NCBI RefSeq assembly: GCF_020921035.1
Contig: NC_063155.1
Location: 9,161,001 to 9,225,000 of the forward strand
DNA from: Rhodamnia argentea
Lineage: Eukaryota > Streptophyta > Magnoliopsida > Myrtales > Myrtaceae
Reading direction: 5' to 3'
Length of the DNA: 64,000 bases
Part shown: positions 11,883-26,810 of the stretch, piece by piece
Numbering within the stretch: the stretch's first letter is position 1
How the letters are laid out: each line of letters begins with the position of its first letter
The notes under the pieces: generated by a model
Seen by the model: only the letters and a program-made list of their open reading frames with translations
Told to the model about the DNA's origin: nothing
Database searches by the model: none
Made by a program: the position numbers and the translations under genes

Positions 11883-14343
11883 TGTGACATCTTAACCTAA
11901 TTCACTAGAGGTATGATTCACTTTTGACCCTTTGCATATCGAATTGTTCTAATGTTAAACTAAGTCGTCACCCACAGGTATGTACATATTTCGGTTTCAC
12001 ATGTGTAATTTTGTGATTTTTTTTTTTTTCAGTTTGTGATTCAGTCGTTCTACATCCCTTTAGCGATACCGAAAGCTTTCGAGGAATTATATGTTGTCTA
12101 AACTAAAGTCAATGCCATACATACATTTTAACACTTCTTTTTTTTTTATTCAATGATTATCGAATTTTGAATTTACTAAATCGAGATTTTCCTACCATTA
12201 GACATTATTTACCCATAATTTTAGCAGATTCAAGATGTCATGAGTTACATTATTCATCTTAAGCCTTAAATAATATAAATAGTGACTCATTTATATTGTT
12301 AGAAACCACTCACGTGAAGGACTTTTTCTTACCATGATCAATTTCTTACCATCCACGTTAAGCCACCTATTAACCACTTGTCCTTTTAAGAGTTGCATGT
12401 TAGGCAATTTGCCTCTTTTAAATTGAGACACTTATGCTACTTTTGACATCAAAAGACTAAGCCATGATTACTTCTAATATGAGTCATCCCCTCTTACATC
12501 ATAGATGGAACTTTGTAAACATGCCACATGTAAACCCTAACTTTACACCTAGCATGTTAGCATCCAAGTCATCACTTTTATCTTGGTTACTTATTTTCTC
12601 TTTAATTTCCTTTTACCTTACCCGTACAAATATTTTTACATCTTCAAACTTCAAAGGAATCTTTCATCTCCCATTCCCACTTTCCAATCCTTGGATTGAA
12701 AAACCAAAGTTCCATCTTTCAAGGGTTACAATGTGGTTAAAGGTTTTTATTATTCAAATTTCATTCAAGGTAAGTGAAAACTCTAAGGGTTATTTAGGTA
12801 AATCTAATTAGTACTCTTGAATTGGTAGGTTGGTGTTTGTTAATTTTAGTTTTAGTTAAGTTCGATGGTAAATGTGAGCAAGTTGCGCTAGTGGTATGTT
12901 GAAAAGTTGTGATAATTCAACTAGTATTTATGAGTTCGTATGTGTTAGGATGTATTTGGTTGATTTCCTCGAGTTGTGGTAGCATGTTGTATGTGAAAAT
13001 GACCAAATTAGTCTTGAAAATATTATTTTCATAATCTTGACACTTGTCAAGAATACTCGCGTACTGATGATATTTATTTGTTATTACGTATTGATGGTAT
13101 TCACTTGTTAGATATTCATTTATTATCACGAACTAATGATATTCACTTGTTATCACGTTACTAATGATATTCGCTTGTTATCACTTATCTCATGTACTGA
13201 TGGTATTCGCTTGTTACCATTTACTAAGAATATGTGTCGGTTATTACTCGGTTACTTGACTAAAGCATTTATTGTATTGTTGTTTACATAATAAGGAAGA
13301 AGAAAGGTATAATGTGTTGATATGCACGTAATTAATTTTTATCATAGATTTCATGAGAATAATATGTTTGCATCATCCATAAATTAATAACGATGTCTCG
13401 TGTGTCAAGACACTCCGGGAAATGTTCGGGGATGCCTTGGGAGTCGGGGATGCTCCATGTGTCGAGATGTTCCGGGAGTGTTCACGAGGGGAAGTAAAAA
13501 TACTCGATGCATGTTTATGTGTATATATAAATGCATCTATGCACTCATGTCAATGACAGAATTAATTGGTGGTCACGTTGCCTCAAAACATATTATGCCA
13601 TCAGCATGCACATAAATGAAATAATGTTGAGCATGTTGTCATTAGATCACTTTTGCATAACATATTAGTTAAGGTAAGACAATTACTCATGTGCTCATCA
13701 TGCATGCCTGTTTATGATAAGGTGGTTTCCTGGCTTAGACTAAGGGATTTCATTTGCTGGGCTTCAGCTCACTTCATTATTTTTTAGACTTGTAGGATGG
13801 ATCATCCACTCGCAATGCTTTATGGAGCTCCCATGTATTACGAGTGTGTTCATGAAAGTGTGCTTGTACCCAAATGAGAGATAGCATATACTAAGTGTAG
13901 TTCTTATCTTACAGATCGAGCTGGGTTTTATGGAGTGGACTTCCTATCATTTTGTCGCTTGGTACTTGAACATCGACGGTAAGTTGATTGGTCCATTAAG
14001 GGATTTTGACGGTGACGATGACACATCGATGGGTGAGGTTGTCGACCCATAATGCCGAGCTTGACTTTTGCACAAACAGTTTTTATGGGCATAGTAGTAG
14101 TGCTGGAGATTAGATGACCCTGACCTTTCCTAGAAATTTTGTATCCTGTATTTTACCTGGACGATGTACTAAAATTGTAAAACTGTAACATAAATAAAGA
14201 GGCATATATACATTTACTAAACTCGTGCGATTTTCTTATAAGGGATATTTTTAATGTTTGACTGTACTTCCACATGCGTAATAAATAAGATAAGTATTAA
14301 TCGGAAAGGGCACGTGTTGCATGTGACGTTCTAGGGCATCACA
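11883..14343 (+). mobile_element. Possible solo LTR (Ty3-like)
   Basis: Starts TGTGACATCTTAACC and ends GGGCATCACA, so it has TG...CA ends with a short imperfect inversion, as Tekay/Del-type LTRs often do. An AATAAA signal lies near 14195, and no coding region was recognised inside. There is no exact target duplication (ATTTT left, CGTGT right), which weakens the call. It could be a decayed LTR or unrelated AT-rich DNA with chance ends. Confidence 0.35.
13060..13225. repeat. Degenerate tandem repeat, ~27-40 bp unit, about 5 copies
   Basis: Successive units share the core ACTAATGATATTCACTTGTT followed by ATCACG or ATTACG, with small length changes between copies. It lies within the candidate LTR. 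Confidence 0.7.
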
Positions 14344-14733
14344 CGTGTATTTGACAATGCCGATCAATTGGCCTTTGATGTGCATGTAAACCAAGCACAC
14401 ACAAGAATTTCCTATCTTTCCTTGATTCACAAACACACACACTCTCTCTCTCTCTAGGATGCCTTGGGATTCAAGGATGAAATCATGTGCATCTCCTAAC
14501 TTTGGTGTACCCTTTACCTCATACGGTAGTTGTCGGTCTTCCCCTCCAAAGAGGCCTATCTCTTTCCATTGTCTTCATCTAGTTTGTTCTAAGGAGAATA
14601 AGATCAATTTGATTAGAGCGTAGGCCCTACGTGTACCCCGATGGCCATTGAGCTTCATTTGGTAACGTACTCGCTAATACACAATGATGGGAAAAGCAGC
14701 TTCCTGAGGAAAAAAACAACAAAACAACCCCCT

Positions 14734-14743
14734 CTATATAAAG
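14734..14743 (+). promoter_or_regulatory. TATA box of the spermidine-synthase-family gene
   Basis: CTATATAAAG lies 265 bases upstream of the start codon and is followed by a CT-rich stretch (14758-14790) typical of a plant transcription start. The predicted leader is about 235-245 bases. Confidence 0.7.
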
Positions 14744-14797
14744 AAATCTGTGCAAGGCTCTCTCTCGCTCATCCCCTCCTCTCCTCTAGTTTCGGTG

Positions 14798-14995
14798 ATG
14801 GCGAGGCGGCCACGCTCTCCGTCTTTCCGTATCGCATGCGTCGGTTCTTCCCGGAGAGCCTGAGAAGAGTTTCCCCGGTAAGGTTCCGTGGTTGCGTCCA
14901 TCGGCAGGGACGAACGTGTTGTCCAAGAATGCACCGATAGGAAAGAGAAGGAAGTAGCGTCGTCCGCCGGAGCTATGATCGAGGGAGTCTCGTGA
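14798..14995 (+). promoter_or_regulatory. Leader with three upstream ORFs
   Basis: Between the TATA box and the main start are three short frames: 14798-14863 (21 residues), 14836-14940 (34 residues, overlapping the first in another frame) and 14975-14995 (MIEGVS, ending 12 bases before the main ATG). Plant polyamine genes, notably AdoMet decarboxylase, are known to be controlled by leader uORFs. Whether these matter depends on the real transcript start and on whether the leader is spliced. Confidence 0.55.
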
Positions 14996-15007
14996 TCTTT
15001 TAGCAAC

Positions 15008-18612
<3,605 letters not shown>

Positions 18613-19760
18613 CTCCAAATCGAGAGAGTGGAACGGCGGAAGCAACTGATCACACAAGACATGAACCAGGATACGATTGTTTGCCACAGTCGGTGCATCA
18701 GTCCGACAACCACGTCCTTTATCTTCTCAGACACGATCATGTTGCTGGGAAAGCCGAGACTAGAATGATTTTTTTGAGTGTGGGGTTTGTTAAAGCAGCT
18801 ATTGTCATTGGATATCTTCCACAAGAAGACATAATCATACGTTCATTCCTCTTGTGTTCGCTTATTTTATGTGAGAAGTTTCAAGGCTACGTTACAAGAT
18901 CGAGTAGATGAGTTCCTAGTAATGAGTTAACGCGCACGCACACAAAGCGACCAATCCTTTCCGAAATCATCCAAATTATCTAATTTATGAATTCTTTGAT
19001 CAATTCTGCTCGTGAAATCAATGCAAGACTATACATAAAAGACGCATGAATGGACCCCATTAATAGATCAAGCCTTTCCGTTCGCAAGCAATAGAGAGCT
19101 CGATCCTTTTTTTTACATTAGAAGATGCGGATGTGCATAAGATTTATAACGTAATCTCGATTATAAATCCTATCGGGGGTCCATCGAGGTCGGACTAACG
19201 TCGGTCGCCTGTCGGCTTTGAAAAAGTTCGAGCATTTTTCTTGGATTCATATTATGAAGTTGCAACTTTTAACCAAAAGAAACATTTTCTATAATCCCAT
19301 GGCCCCCAAGGATTTCACGTGCCCGCCCTTTTGCATGAACCCAGACAAGATTCGATGGGATCGTTGCTCCATCGCACCACTTTGAGGAAAGGAGAAGTCA
19401 AAGAAAGTGGGAAAGGAAAGAAAATCTATTTCACACACTGTCCCTTTTTTTTTGGGTCAACACACACTATTTTTTAATTTTTTTTGGTCGGAACACGCTG
19501 TACTTCACTTCTTCCAACGTAAACCCAAGTTCCAGTGTGAAACCTCAAAAAGGGCTTGGACCAATGACAATTTTTGTTAGGGCGTGGTCGTTATCCCCGT
19601 CGATAGCAAGCTGCGGGAGTCTAGAGGATCCGCAAGGATCTCAAGAGAGCAGTGCCCCAAACATCATAGGATATTTATAATTTAAGTTCATATTTTATTA
19701 GTAATTTGAGCTTGAACCAGTTATTACTATATATTATCACTCATGTCCTTCATGATTCAA
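18613..19760. other. Intergenic, 3'UTR then AT-rich DNA
   Basis: The first 300-400 bases are probably the 3'UTR of the aminopropyltransferase gene. The rest carries T-runs (19445-19490) and no recognisable coding sequence. It ends where pararetrovirus-like sequence begins. Confidence 0.5.
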
Positions 19761-19799
19761 GTTTAGGCTTGTCTACACATCCTTTCTAGTATTAAAATT

Positions 19800-20208
19800 T
19801 GTGCCAACCCTGAGTTAAAGATTAAGTGCTCTAAGGATTGCAATGACCCTTCTTGTTCGGGTCATAAGAAGAAGAGAAACTTCAAGAAGTTCTCCTTTGG
19901 CAAGAAAAGGCATGGTAGAGGCAAATGGAAATTCCTTCGGAAAAGAAAGTATTCTTCCCATTCATCCTTAAAGAAAGCCAAATCTATCGGATATATAAGA
20001 AATGACAATTTGCTAAAAATTGCCCTCAAGCAAAGCGTCAAGGCAGCTACATGATCCAGAAGATAGCACAAAGCACAGGGATTTCCCTTAAAGAGGATGA
20101 TGATATTGAGTCCGTATTCTCCATTGATGATGAGCCTTCATCGGACACTCTTTTTGCTCTTCAAGCCTATTCCTCCGATTCGGATGACCGGTCTTTGGCG
20201 ACATTTTA
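19800..20208 (+). pseudogene. Pararetroviral coat-protein C-terminal region
   Basis: Seen in two frames: a lysine/arginine-rich stretch (KKRNFKKFSFGKKRHGRGKW, 19867-19926), then after a frame change AKNCPQAKRQGSYMIQKIAQ and an acidic serine/aspartate tail (SSDSDDRS). The basic stretch plus the remains of a CCHC zinc knuckle is typical of the caulimovirid nucleic-acid-binding coat domain. The knuckle itself is damaged: the first cysteines and the GH pair are not all readable in one frame. Confidence 0.6.
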
Positions 20209-20239
20209 GCTTGTTTTCCTGATTCTCCTTCCGACTCAT

Positions 20240-20480
20240 TCCATGTCCGACTCTCTGTTTTTCATTCTTCTTATATTCCTATTCAGATCTTCATCCTTGA
20301 TCATGATAAACCCATCCAAGTTATAGCCCTCATAAATACCGGGTGAGGTGCGTCCCTTAGAGATGTCAAAGTACTCCCGGAAAAACTCTGGACACCTTAC
20401 ATAAGGTATTTCAATTCTTCTTCTGGTGATACTTTCATAACCAATTCCGTAGTAAACCAATTACCCTCCAGATCTTTCCC
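20240..20480 (+). pseudogene. Pararetroviral aspartic-protease remnant
   Basis: A frame reads PIQVIALINTG and is then stopped by TGA. The position just before the reverse transcriptase and the pattern fit the protease active site, whose Asp is here Asn. Further family-like sequence follows in the same area with more stops. Confidence 0.5.
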
Positions 20481-20929
20481 TAGTACTCTATCACTACAAA
20501 AATCCTTGAATGCAATTCTCCCGATAAGGATCTCGTTATTGGTTGGAATGTCCTAGCTCAACTTCCACAACTCACAATTATACATAGTGGCTTACAATTT
20601 AAAAATCAATTTCGAGAGTTTATGAATATTCGGAGACTTTTTATCATCCAACCAAAACTTTGATCCTATCACTCAAAGTCTTTTATCATGTTTCTCTGAG
20701 TCTCACTCACAATTTTCCCAAATTTGCTCCCATCCTCTCTGAAAAAATCTAGATTTCTTTGTGAAACTTTCGTTCAAGAAGAATCGGGATATTAACCCTA
20801 CCAAAGATAGTCATTTTGGCATGAACCTAGAACATCTTGCCCTTGTTCGGAAAGAATATGCTGAGTTACTTGTTTAGGCTCTCATAGAACTCTCTGATTC
20901 CCAATGAGCTTGTGAATCCTTTTATGTTA

Positions 20930-21600
20930 ATAAGCAAGCAGTACAGAATCGCGGCAAGTTTCGGTTGGTAAATTAATTATCGGCCTTTGAACTAGTTTTT
21001 CCAAGATGATAAAGTCCCCTTGCCTCACAAAAATTCCCTTTTTCTCAGCTTTGCCTAAGCTAAGATCTATTCCAAATTTGATCTTAGAGCAGGATTTTGG
21101 CAAGTAAGCATCATCCTGAAGATCGCCCGAAAACTGGATTTTGTATCCCTAACCAATACTTCCAATGGATAGTTGTCCCTTTTGGACTCAAGGCTGCTCC
21201 TTCTCTTTTCCAAAAAGCCATGTGCAGAATTTTTCAACATATTTTAACAAATGCTTGGATCTATATTGATGATATCCTTCTTTACAGCCCTAATAAAGAA
21301 TCGCATTGTAGACTCCTCACTCGGTTCACTGAGATTGTCCAAAAGCATGGCATTCACGCTTTCCTAGAAGAAGATGATCATTACCCAAAAAGAAATAGAG
21401 TTCCTTGGAATGCATTTGAAAGAATGATCTTATTGTCCAGGCTTCCATATTGCAAAAGAATTGCAGAAACTTCCCTCAAAAGACATGACGATCAACCGGG
21501 TGCAAACATTCCTTGGGATAGTCAATTACCTCTGAAACTTTGTCCCAAAGATCTCCAAAGCATTCCATCCTCTTCAAAGGATGTTGAAAAAGAATGCACC
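20930..21600 (+). pseudogene. Pararetroviral reverse transcriptase remnant
   Basis: A frame from 21097 reads KTGFCIPNQYFQW and then the catalytic box YIDDILLYSP near 21262-21290. Upstream (20930-21090) the fingers/palm region is readable only in pieces between stops. After about 21360 the conserved sequence moves to another frame, where short pieces such as EIEFLGMHL and QTFLGIVNYL are seen. The coding frame is therefore broken several times, and no active enzyme can come from it. Confidence 0.8.
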
Positions 21601-22186
21601 TCTATGGGGACCAAAGGAGACTAAAGCCATTGCATATGTGAAAGAGATGCTGCAACACCTTCCTCCATTGCGAATTCCCTCCACTAGCAAAAAAATCCTC
21701 CGGATATATGCTAGTGATAAGTATTGGGCAGCTATTCTCCTTGAAGAAATCAATGGTAAGCGCTACATTTGTGCTCATAAAAGTGAACGTTTCACCCCTG
21801 CAAAAATCCATTATCATTCCACTTTCAATGAAATTCTCGCAGTCAAGTATGGCATCAAGAAGTTTGAATTTCATCTCATTGGACATCATTTTCTCGTAGA
21901 AACGAAGATATCCTCCTTTCCCCAAATATTGAAATTCAAGAAAAAACAAATCCCTTATCCTCGGTTGCTAAGGTGGGCGGAATGGTTCTCAAAGTATTCT
22001 TTTGACACTAAATATCTTACGGGAAGTAAAAATATTCTTGCCGATTTCTTGTCCGGACCCAAGCAAATAGTCTCCTCAATCAACATGTTTGTTAAAAAGG
22101 AACCCATGCGTGACACTTTTCGTGTTGTTAATGCGAGAAAAAATAATGGAATTCTCACAAATACCCCCTCGATGTTCCAGACCTGA
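21581..22186 (+). pseudogene. Pararetroviral RNase H domain and junction
   Basis: The longest intact stretch of the element: 201 codons without a stop. IYASDKYWAAIL carries the first catalytic Asp; YHSTFNEILAVKYGIKKFEF carries the Glu helix; YLTGSKNILADFLSG carries the last Asp. This arrangement and the lack of an integrase downstream favour Caulimoviridae over Ty3 elements. Confidence 0.8.
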
Positions 22187-22199
22187 TTTGAATCAACCA

Positions 22200-23118
22200 G
22201 CTTAATCCAAATCTCAAGACTCGTTTTTGGCATTTCCACTACCTTATCTTTAAAGATTATAATGGTTTAATGTTGAAACCTAATTGCCTTCATTTTCACT
22301 ACTCATTCATTCACCCTTTAAAATGGACACGGGACTTTGAATTCTCTGAAGAACTTAAACGGATGTTTTGATACATGTTCAACCCCTATACTGTAGCCAT
22401 TGAGTTTCCCACGGATAAAATCATCAGAACTCTGTCCAAAGCCCTCATGGGAGACTATTCAAATCAGAAAAAACATGATTGATATGCTACTTTGGTTTTA
22501 GCCCCTTTACCCTTTGAGAGAATTGTTCAAATCACGGTGGCGTGAAGGAAGACCAGAACCAGAGAGACACACTATCATGCTTTTTCATAGACCATGGGTA
22601 TTCATTAGCACTACGGGAGATGTGAGATATGATGCACCACAGATTGGAACAACCACATACAAGCTTCAAGTCAGTCGGCAATTTGTTCATGTCTATAGAA
22701 CCTTGCCAAGTTCTATCTCATCAAACCCTCATGAAACTCCGGAGGATTTTGTGCTAAGAAAATCACACTATTCCTCTAGAAATATGGCCATTTGATACAA
22801 CATATGTTTCATGGGACTAGGTTCACTTGCATGACAAAACTCGAGAAGCTTTAGAGATTTTTTACCAAAATCAACCAAGCTCTTCAATGGATATGGATTC
22901 CCAAGATCCATGGAAAGGATCATTCTCCTAAGACCCATATGCATCTAACTCTCGGGATATTCCATCTAGCTCCAATTATTGACAAATCCAGCCGGACCTA
23001 AAATTATATGCGAAAATAGACAAGAACGAAGAAGAACGTCTTTTGCGTGCTTACAAAAGAGAGAGAGATGGCCCAGACAGCTTGGACTCGGATGACGCTA
23101 ATTATTATCCTTCATAAT
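22200..23118 (+). pseudogene. Pararetroviral polyprotein tail
   Basis: Broken frames read pieces such as FEFSEELKRMF, MFNPYTVAIEFPTDKI and, near 22575, LFHRPWVFISTTGDVRYDAP. The last piece, RDGPDSLDSDDANYYPS, runs to a TAA-ended serine/aspartate tail. I recall this type of region after RNase H in integrated plant pararetroviruses. Several stops interrupt it. Confidence 0.5.
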
Positions 23119-23280
23119 GAGTTGTAAGGGTTGTCAGCCTTGTCGGCCACATGTGTGTATCGTGTGCTTGCAATAATTGGCCCATGTCGCCAAAAGCTAT
23201 CCTTAAGTGTGTTGTCCAGTAGGGCCGGTGGATCTACGTATCCAATAATTATGCTTTTGTCCAGTAGTCTTCTCCTTTGC

Positions 23281-23290
23281 CTATATAAGG
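23281..23290 (+). promoter_or_regulatory. Pararetrovirus-type core promoter (TATA)
   Basis: CTATATAAGG follows TTTGCC and precedes an AAGACTTTGCCTCTCTTTG leader-like stretch, in the position downstream of the polyprotein where caulimovirids keep their genomic-RNA promoter. Activity is unknown. Confidence 0.55.
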
Positions 23291-23472
23291 CCCTCTAAGT
23301 CATGTAATGTGGCAAGACTTTGCCTCTCTTTGAATACTACTGTGAAATTTTCATACGATGAGTTTCTACACTCCCTTCTCTACTTCTTATTGAAGCATGG
23401 TTCCTAGATTTTTAGAATTGTTTTGTTAATTTAGTAGTACGATGTGGTTCGGTATGTTTTTCACTTGCCACC

Positions 23473-23709
23473 ATGGGTGGAGTCATGAAACTTACTCATT
23501 TTGATCAACATGGCTACAAGTGGAGTGGGTTTATGTGTTTGAACTCGGCTTCACTAGAACTCTGGCGGCTAGCATTGTGCATTGGATCGATGGATAAGAG
23601 AACTTTTTTCTCATTCGGAGCGGTTAGCTATTTGCTGACAAGCAAACCTAAGCTTCTCTCTAAAATGAAGGAGTCTTTTCAATTTAAACTCTCTCCTGTT
23701 GACACCTAA
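23473..23709 (+). pseudogene. Unrecognised ORF downstream of the viral-type promoter, cut by the LTR
   Basis: A 78-codon frame starting MGGVMKLTHFDQHGYKWSG. Its last codons lie inside the solo LTR, so the original frame continued at 26816, where an open stretch of about 100 codons follows. By position it could be the start of a movement/coat polyprotein, but I do not recognise the sequence. Confidence 0.3.
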
Positions 23710-26700
23710 ATTTTAATTTTTATTTATCATTTCATAAAAATGAGAATTAGTAATGATTCTCACAAAATAATTTTATCATGTATAGCACATTTATTTTCTG
23801 TCAATCAAAAGCATGTTATGGCATTTAGGGTCGGATGTCGGGTCAATTGAGCTTAATTTGATAGGCGGTTGGACCGGACTAGTTTGAAAATTTCGAATGA
23901 GGCCCGGAGGTGATGCCGAATTTTTCATCATAATTTTGGACTTAAAACAACCCGTTGGAACTCTTAAATTTGCAAAAAGGCCTAAATTAATTATCCATTT
24001 GATTAGTTAAGGTCCAATTGGGTCCGGAATGACAAAATGAGCCCACAAAAGCTTAGGATTTTGGTCCGGCTTGTGGGAGTCCTCATTTGGACGAAAATTC
24101 TAACTATTTTTAATAAATAGGACTCCTCAAAAGTTAGAATTTTCAATCCGACGATCGATATCTAATAAGAGTTTTTTGAATCGAACGGTCGTCGGTAAAC
24201 CCGCTTGTGTGCAACCCTTTGTTCTATAAATACACAGTTATGCCTAGGGTTTAAGGGGGTTCCACACGCACAATTCAGAAAATATTTAGAGAAAGACGTG
24301 AGAGAGAGTTCGGCGGTACTCTATTGGTCCTCGATTCCATTGGCCAAACCCCAAGTCTTCGGCGTTGTCTCGTTGCCACCGCCGCAACCCACCTGCTGTC
24401 GTGGATTGTTTACTACTAATCCAGCACCGTTTCGCCATTATTCAGCGCTATTTTGTTGCTTTTTTGGTGCCAAAACAGTGCTGCCCAGCCCCGGTTTACT
24501 TACAATTTGGTGCAGAATTCTACCGCAGATTTTGCGATTGTTCGGTTGCTATTCTAGGTGGTTTTTCTTTGTTGTTCAGGCCTAATATAAAGCTGATTTC
24601 GAGCGTTTCGGCTGCTAGTTTGGTGCAGAATTTTTGCTCAGCAATACAAGATAACTTCCTTACACTTTTTAGGGTTAAATTGGTGTTGAAAAACATGCTG
24701 ATTTGATGTTGTTTATACGTTGTTGGTGTGTTGTTTTATCCGAATCAAGGCCCCTTTTACATGTTTTATGATATCTAACCATGCAGAATTTTGCGGAGGC
24801 ATTAGGGTAAGTTATTACTGCATTTTTAATGTTGTTTTGCATGGATTCGTGTTTTTTTGCTCGCTGATTTTGGGGCGTGAATCATTCTGAAAATTCATGA
24901 AATTTTTTTTTTTTTTTTGCATTAAAACCCTAATTTTGTCATGATTTTCGAAATTTTGGGATTAATTGGACATATTTTTCAGAATACTAAAAAGGACTAA
25001 ATCTGAATTAAGAAAACATTTTCTTAATAGGCAACGAGTTTAAACTTGGATGATTTTTCCCGTTGCCATTCGGGAATGATCCTCTGGTTTAGAAAAATTC
25101 GGGAAAGATAGCCGACTTGATCTATTGCCATTTAGATCCGGTTTGTTACTTTTTGAGAAGCCAACTTTAGATTTTGTCCCTTTTTTCGAAAATCATAAGA
25201 GGATGGGGGCTTGATATGTTTGACTTAGCTGGATTGTTATCATGGACTATCGATTGGATTGATATTCGTGATTGATTCGATATCTTGTTCGATTCAAATT
25301 TCCCGATAGACTTAAAAGAATTCCTAAAAAATTTAGTAAGGTGTGGTTTCCTAGAAACTATATCTAATTAAATATTTAGGAAGATAGAGTTTCTTAAAAA
25401 CTTTATCTCATTAAGTTTATCTTGAAAATTTTGATCAAGAGAATCTAATCATAATATTCTTAATTTGGCCGAAAATTCAAAAGAAAAGGGACAAAAATCA
25501 GCTCATTGTCATCTCATGCGGTTTCATGCATATCTCATCTTATTAACAAAAAAAATACAAGAAATCTCATGCATATCTTCACGTTATCTTTTCTCATATC
25601 TCTTGTTTCATGCATATCTATGCTTGTATTATTTCATTTATTTTGCATATCTACTGCATATTTTCGAATATCCCTAATCTTGCATTCCATATTTAAAGAT
25701 ATCATGCACCTCATTCATTCCATGCATCTCTCATATTGGGGAAAATTCGTGTAAAAATACAAAAGATCGGTTCATGCCATTTTGCATCATTTCATGCATA
25801 TTTTGAGTATCTCATCACGTTCCTGTCATATCTCATGTCATCTTATGTGATTTCATGCATGTCTTATCTTATTCACAAAAAAATACAAAAAATATGCCTC
25901 ATTGCATATCTCGTATTTTTCATGCGTATCTCCTGCATATATCGTGCTATCTTTGCATATCTTTCTCATATCATATTTTTAGAAAAATCATATCTCGCAT
26001 ATCATGTGTCATACTTTTATATCCTATGTTGTTCATTGGCATATTTTGAATATCACCAACATCATATATCATATTTTTTCGGAAATTGCATATTCATTCA
26101 TCCTATTTTTTTTTAAAATCATTATTTTGTTATGTCGCATGTTCATGTCATTGGCATATCATGTTTGTTCAAGTTCATTATCTTGCATATTATTTCATAT
26201 TACGTAAATGTTGTGCCATATTGCATGTTTTAATTAAGTAGTTAATTGTTGCATATAGGGAAACATTGACTTAACATTTTACATGTTACGGTCTCCATAT
26301 GTTTATTTTTATTGCATAATTGTCTGCACGTTGCCTTGCATTACACTTTAATTTGATGTCGTTAGCATTGCTTAATTTAGTCACACAAATTCGGCATGTA
26401 TTTTAGCCTCCGCATGTTACGCATTGCATTCATTCTAAGAAAGTGAAAACATAAAAAGAAACCTCACTTGAACATGAAAAACTCCTTGCGAATTCAATCA
26501 AACTTGAGTTGCCAACCTAGGACATTTCATGAAATTAAGGTACCGAAAGGGCATTAGCTTTAATTAGTTAATGTAATCAAGTCCCCGAATCCACAATCTC
26601 CGGTTCGTAGGAATAAGAATAGTCCTCCCGCTATTTTTATTTAGGTTTCTAATCAACCTACCCAAAATGGTTAGTGGCGACTCCGAATCCTAAATCATTC

Positions 26701-26810
26701 TAATTAACCAAAGTTGCGATTTGGTAGGGCTTGGGAGAGTCCGTATTAGGTTAGTCATCAAAATTAACCTGATAATCCATTAGCCTAAATCTGATTTTTA
26801 GGTCGCGACA
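23697..26810 (+). mobile_element. Solo LTR, 3.1 kb, Tat/Ogre-like, with 5-bp target duplication
   Basis: Begins TGTTGACACCTAAATTTT and ends TTTTTAGGTCGCGACA. The five bases before it (TCTCC, 23692-23696) are repeated exactly after it (26811-26815), which is the hallmark of LTR-element integration. A GTGGCGACTCCGAATC stretch near the 3' end (about 26670) is familiar from Tat-lineage elements. No gag or pol is present, so the internal part was lost by LTR-LTR recombination. A TATA motif and transcript start are likely near 24225 (CTATAAATAC). The ORFs inside are not genes. Confidence 0.85.
25520..26200. repeat. Degenerate CATGCATATCT-rich array in the solo LTR
   Basis: About fifteen to twenty copies of CATGCATATCTCAT-like words at irregular spacing, with AATACAAAA and ATATTTT spacers. 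Two larger similar segments are recognisable (about 25500-25680 and 25770-25960), suggesting local duplication and decay. Confidence 0.65.

Noticed and set aside
25465-26207. Several histidine/isoleucine/serine-rich ORFs
   Set aside because: They are translations of the CATGCATATCT-rich array inside the solo LTR.
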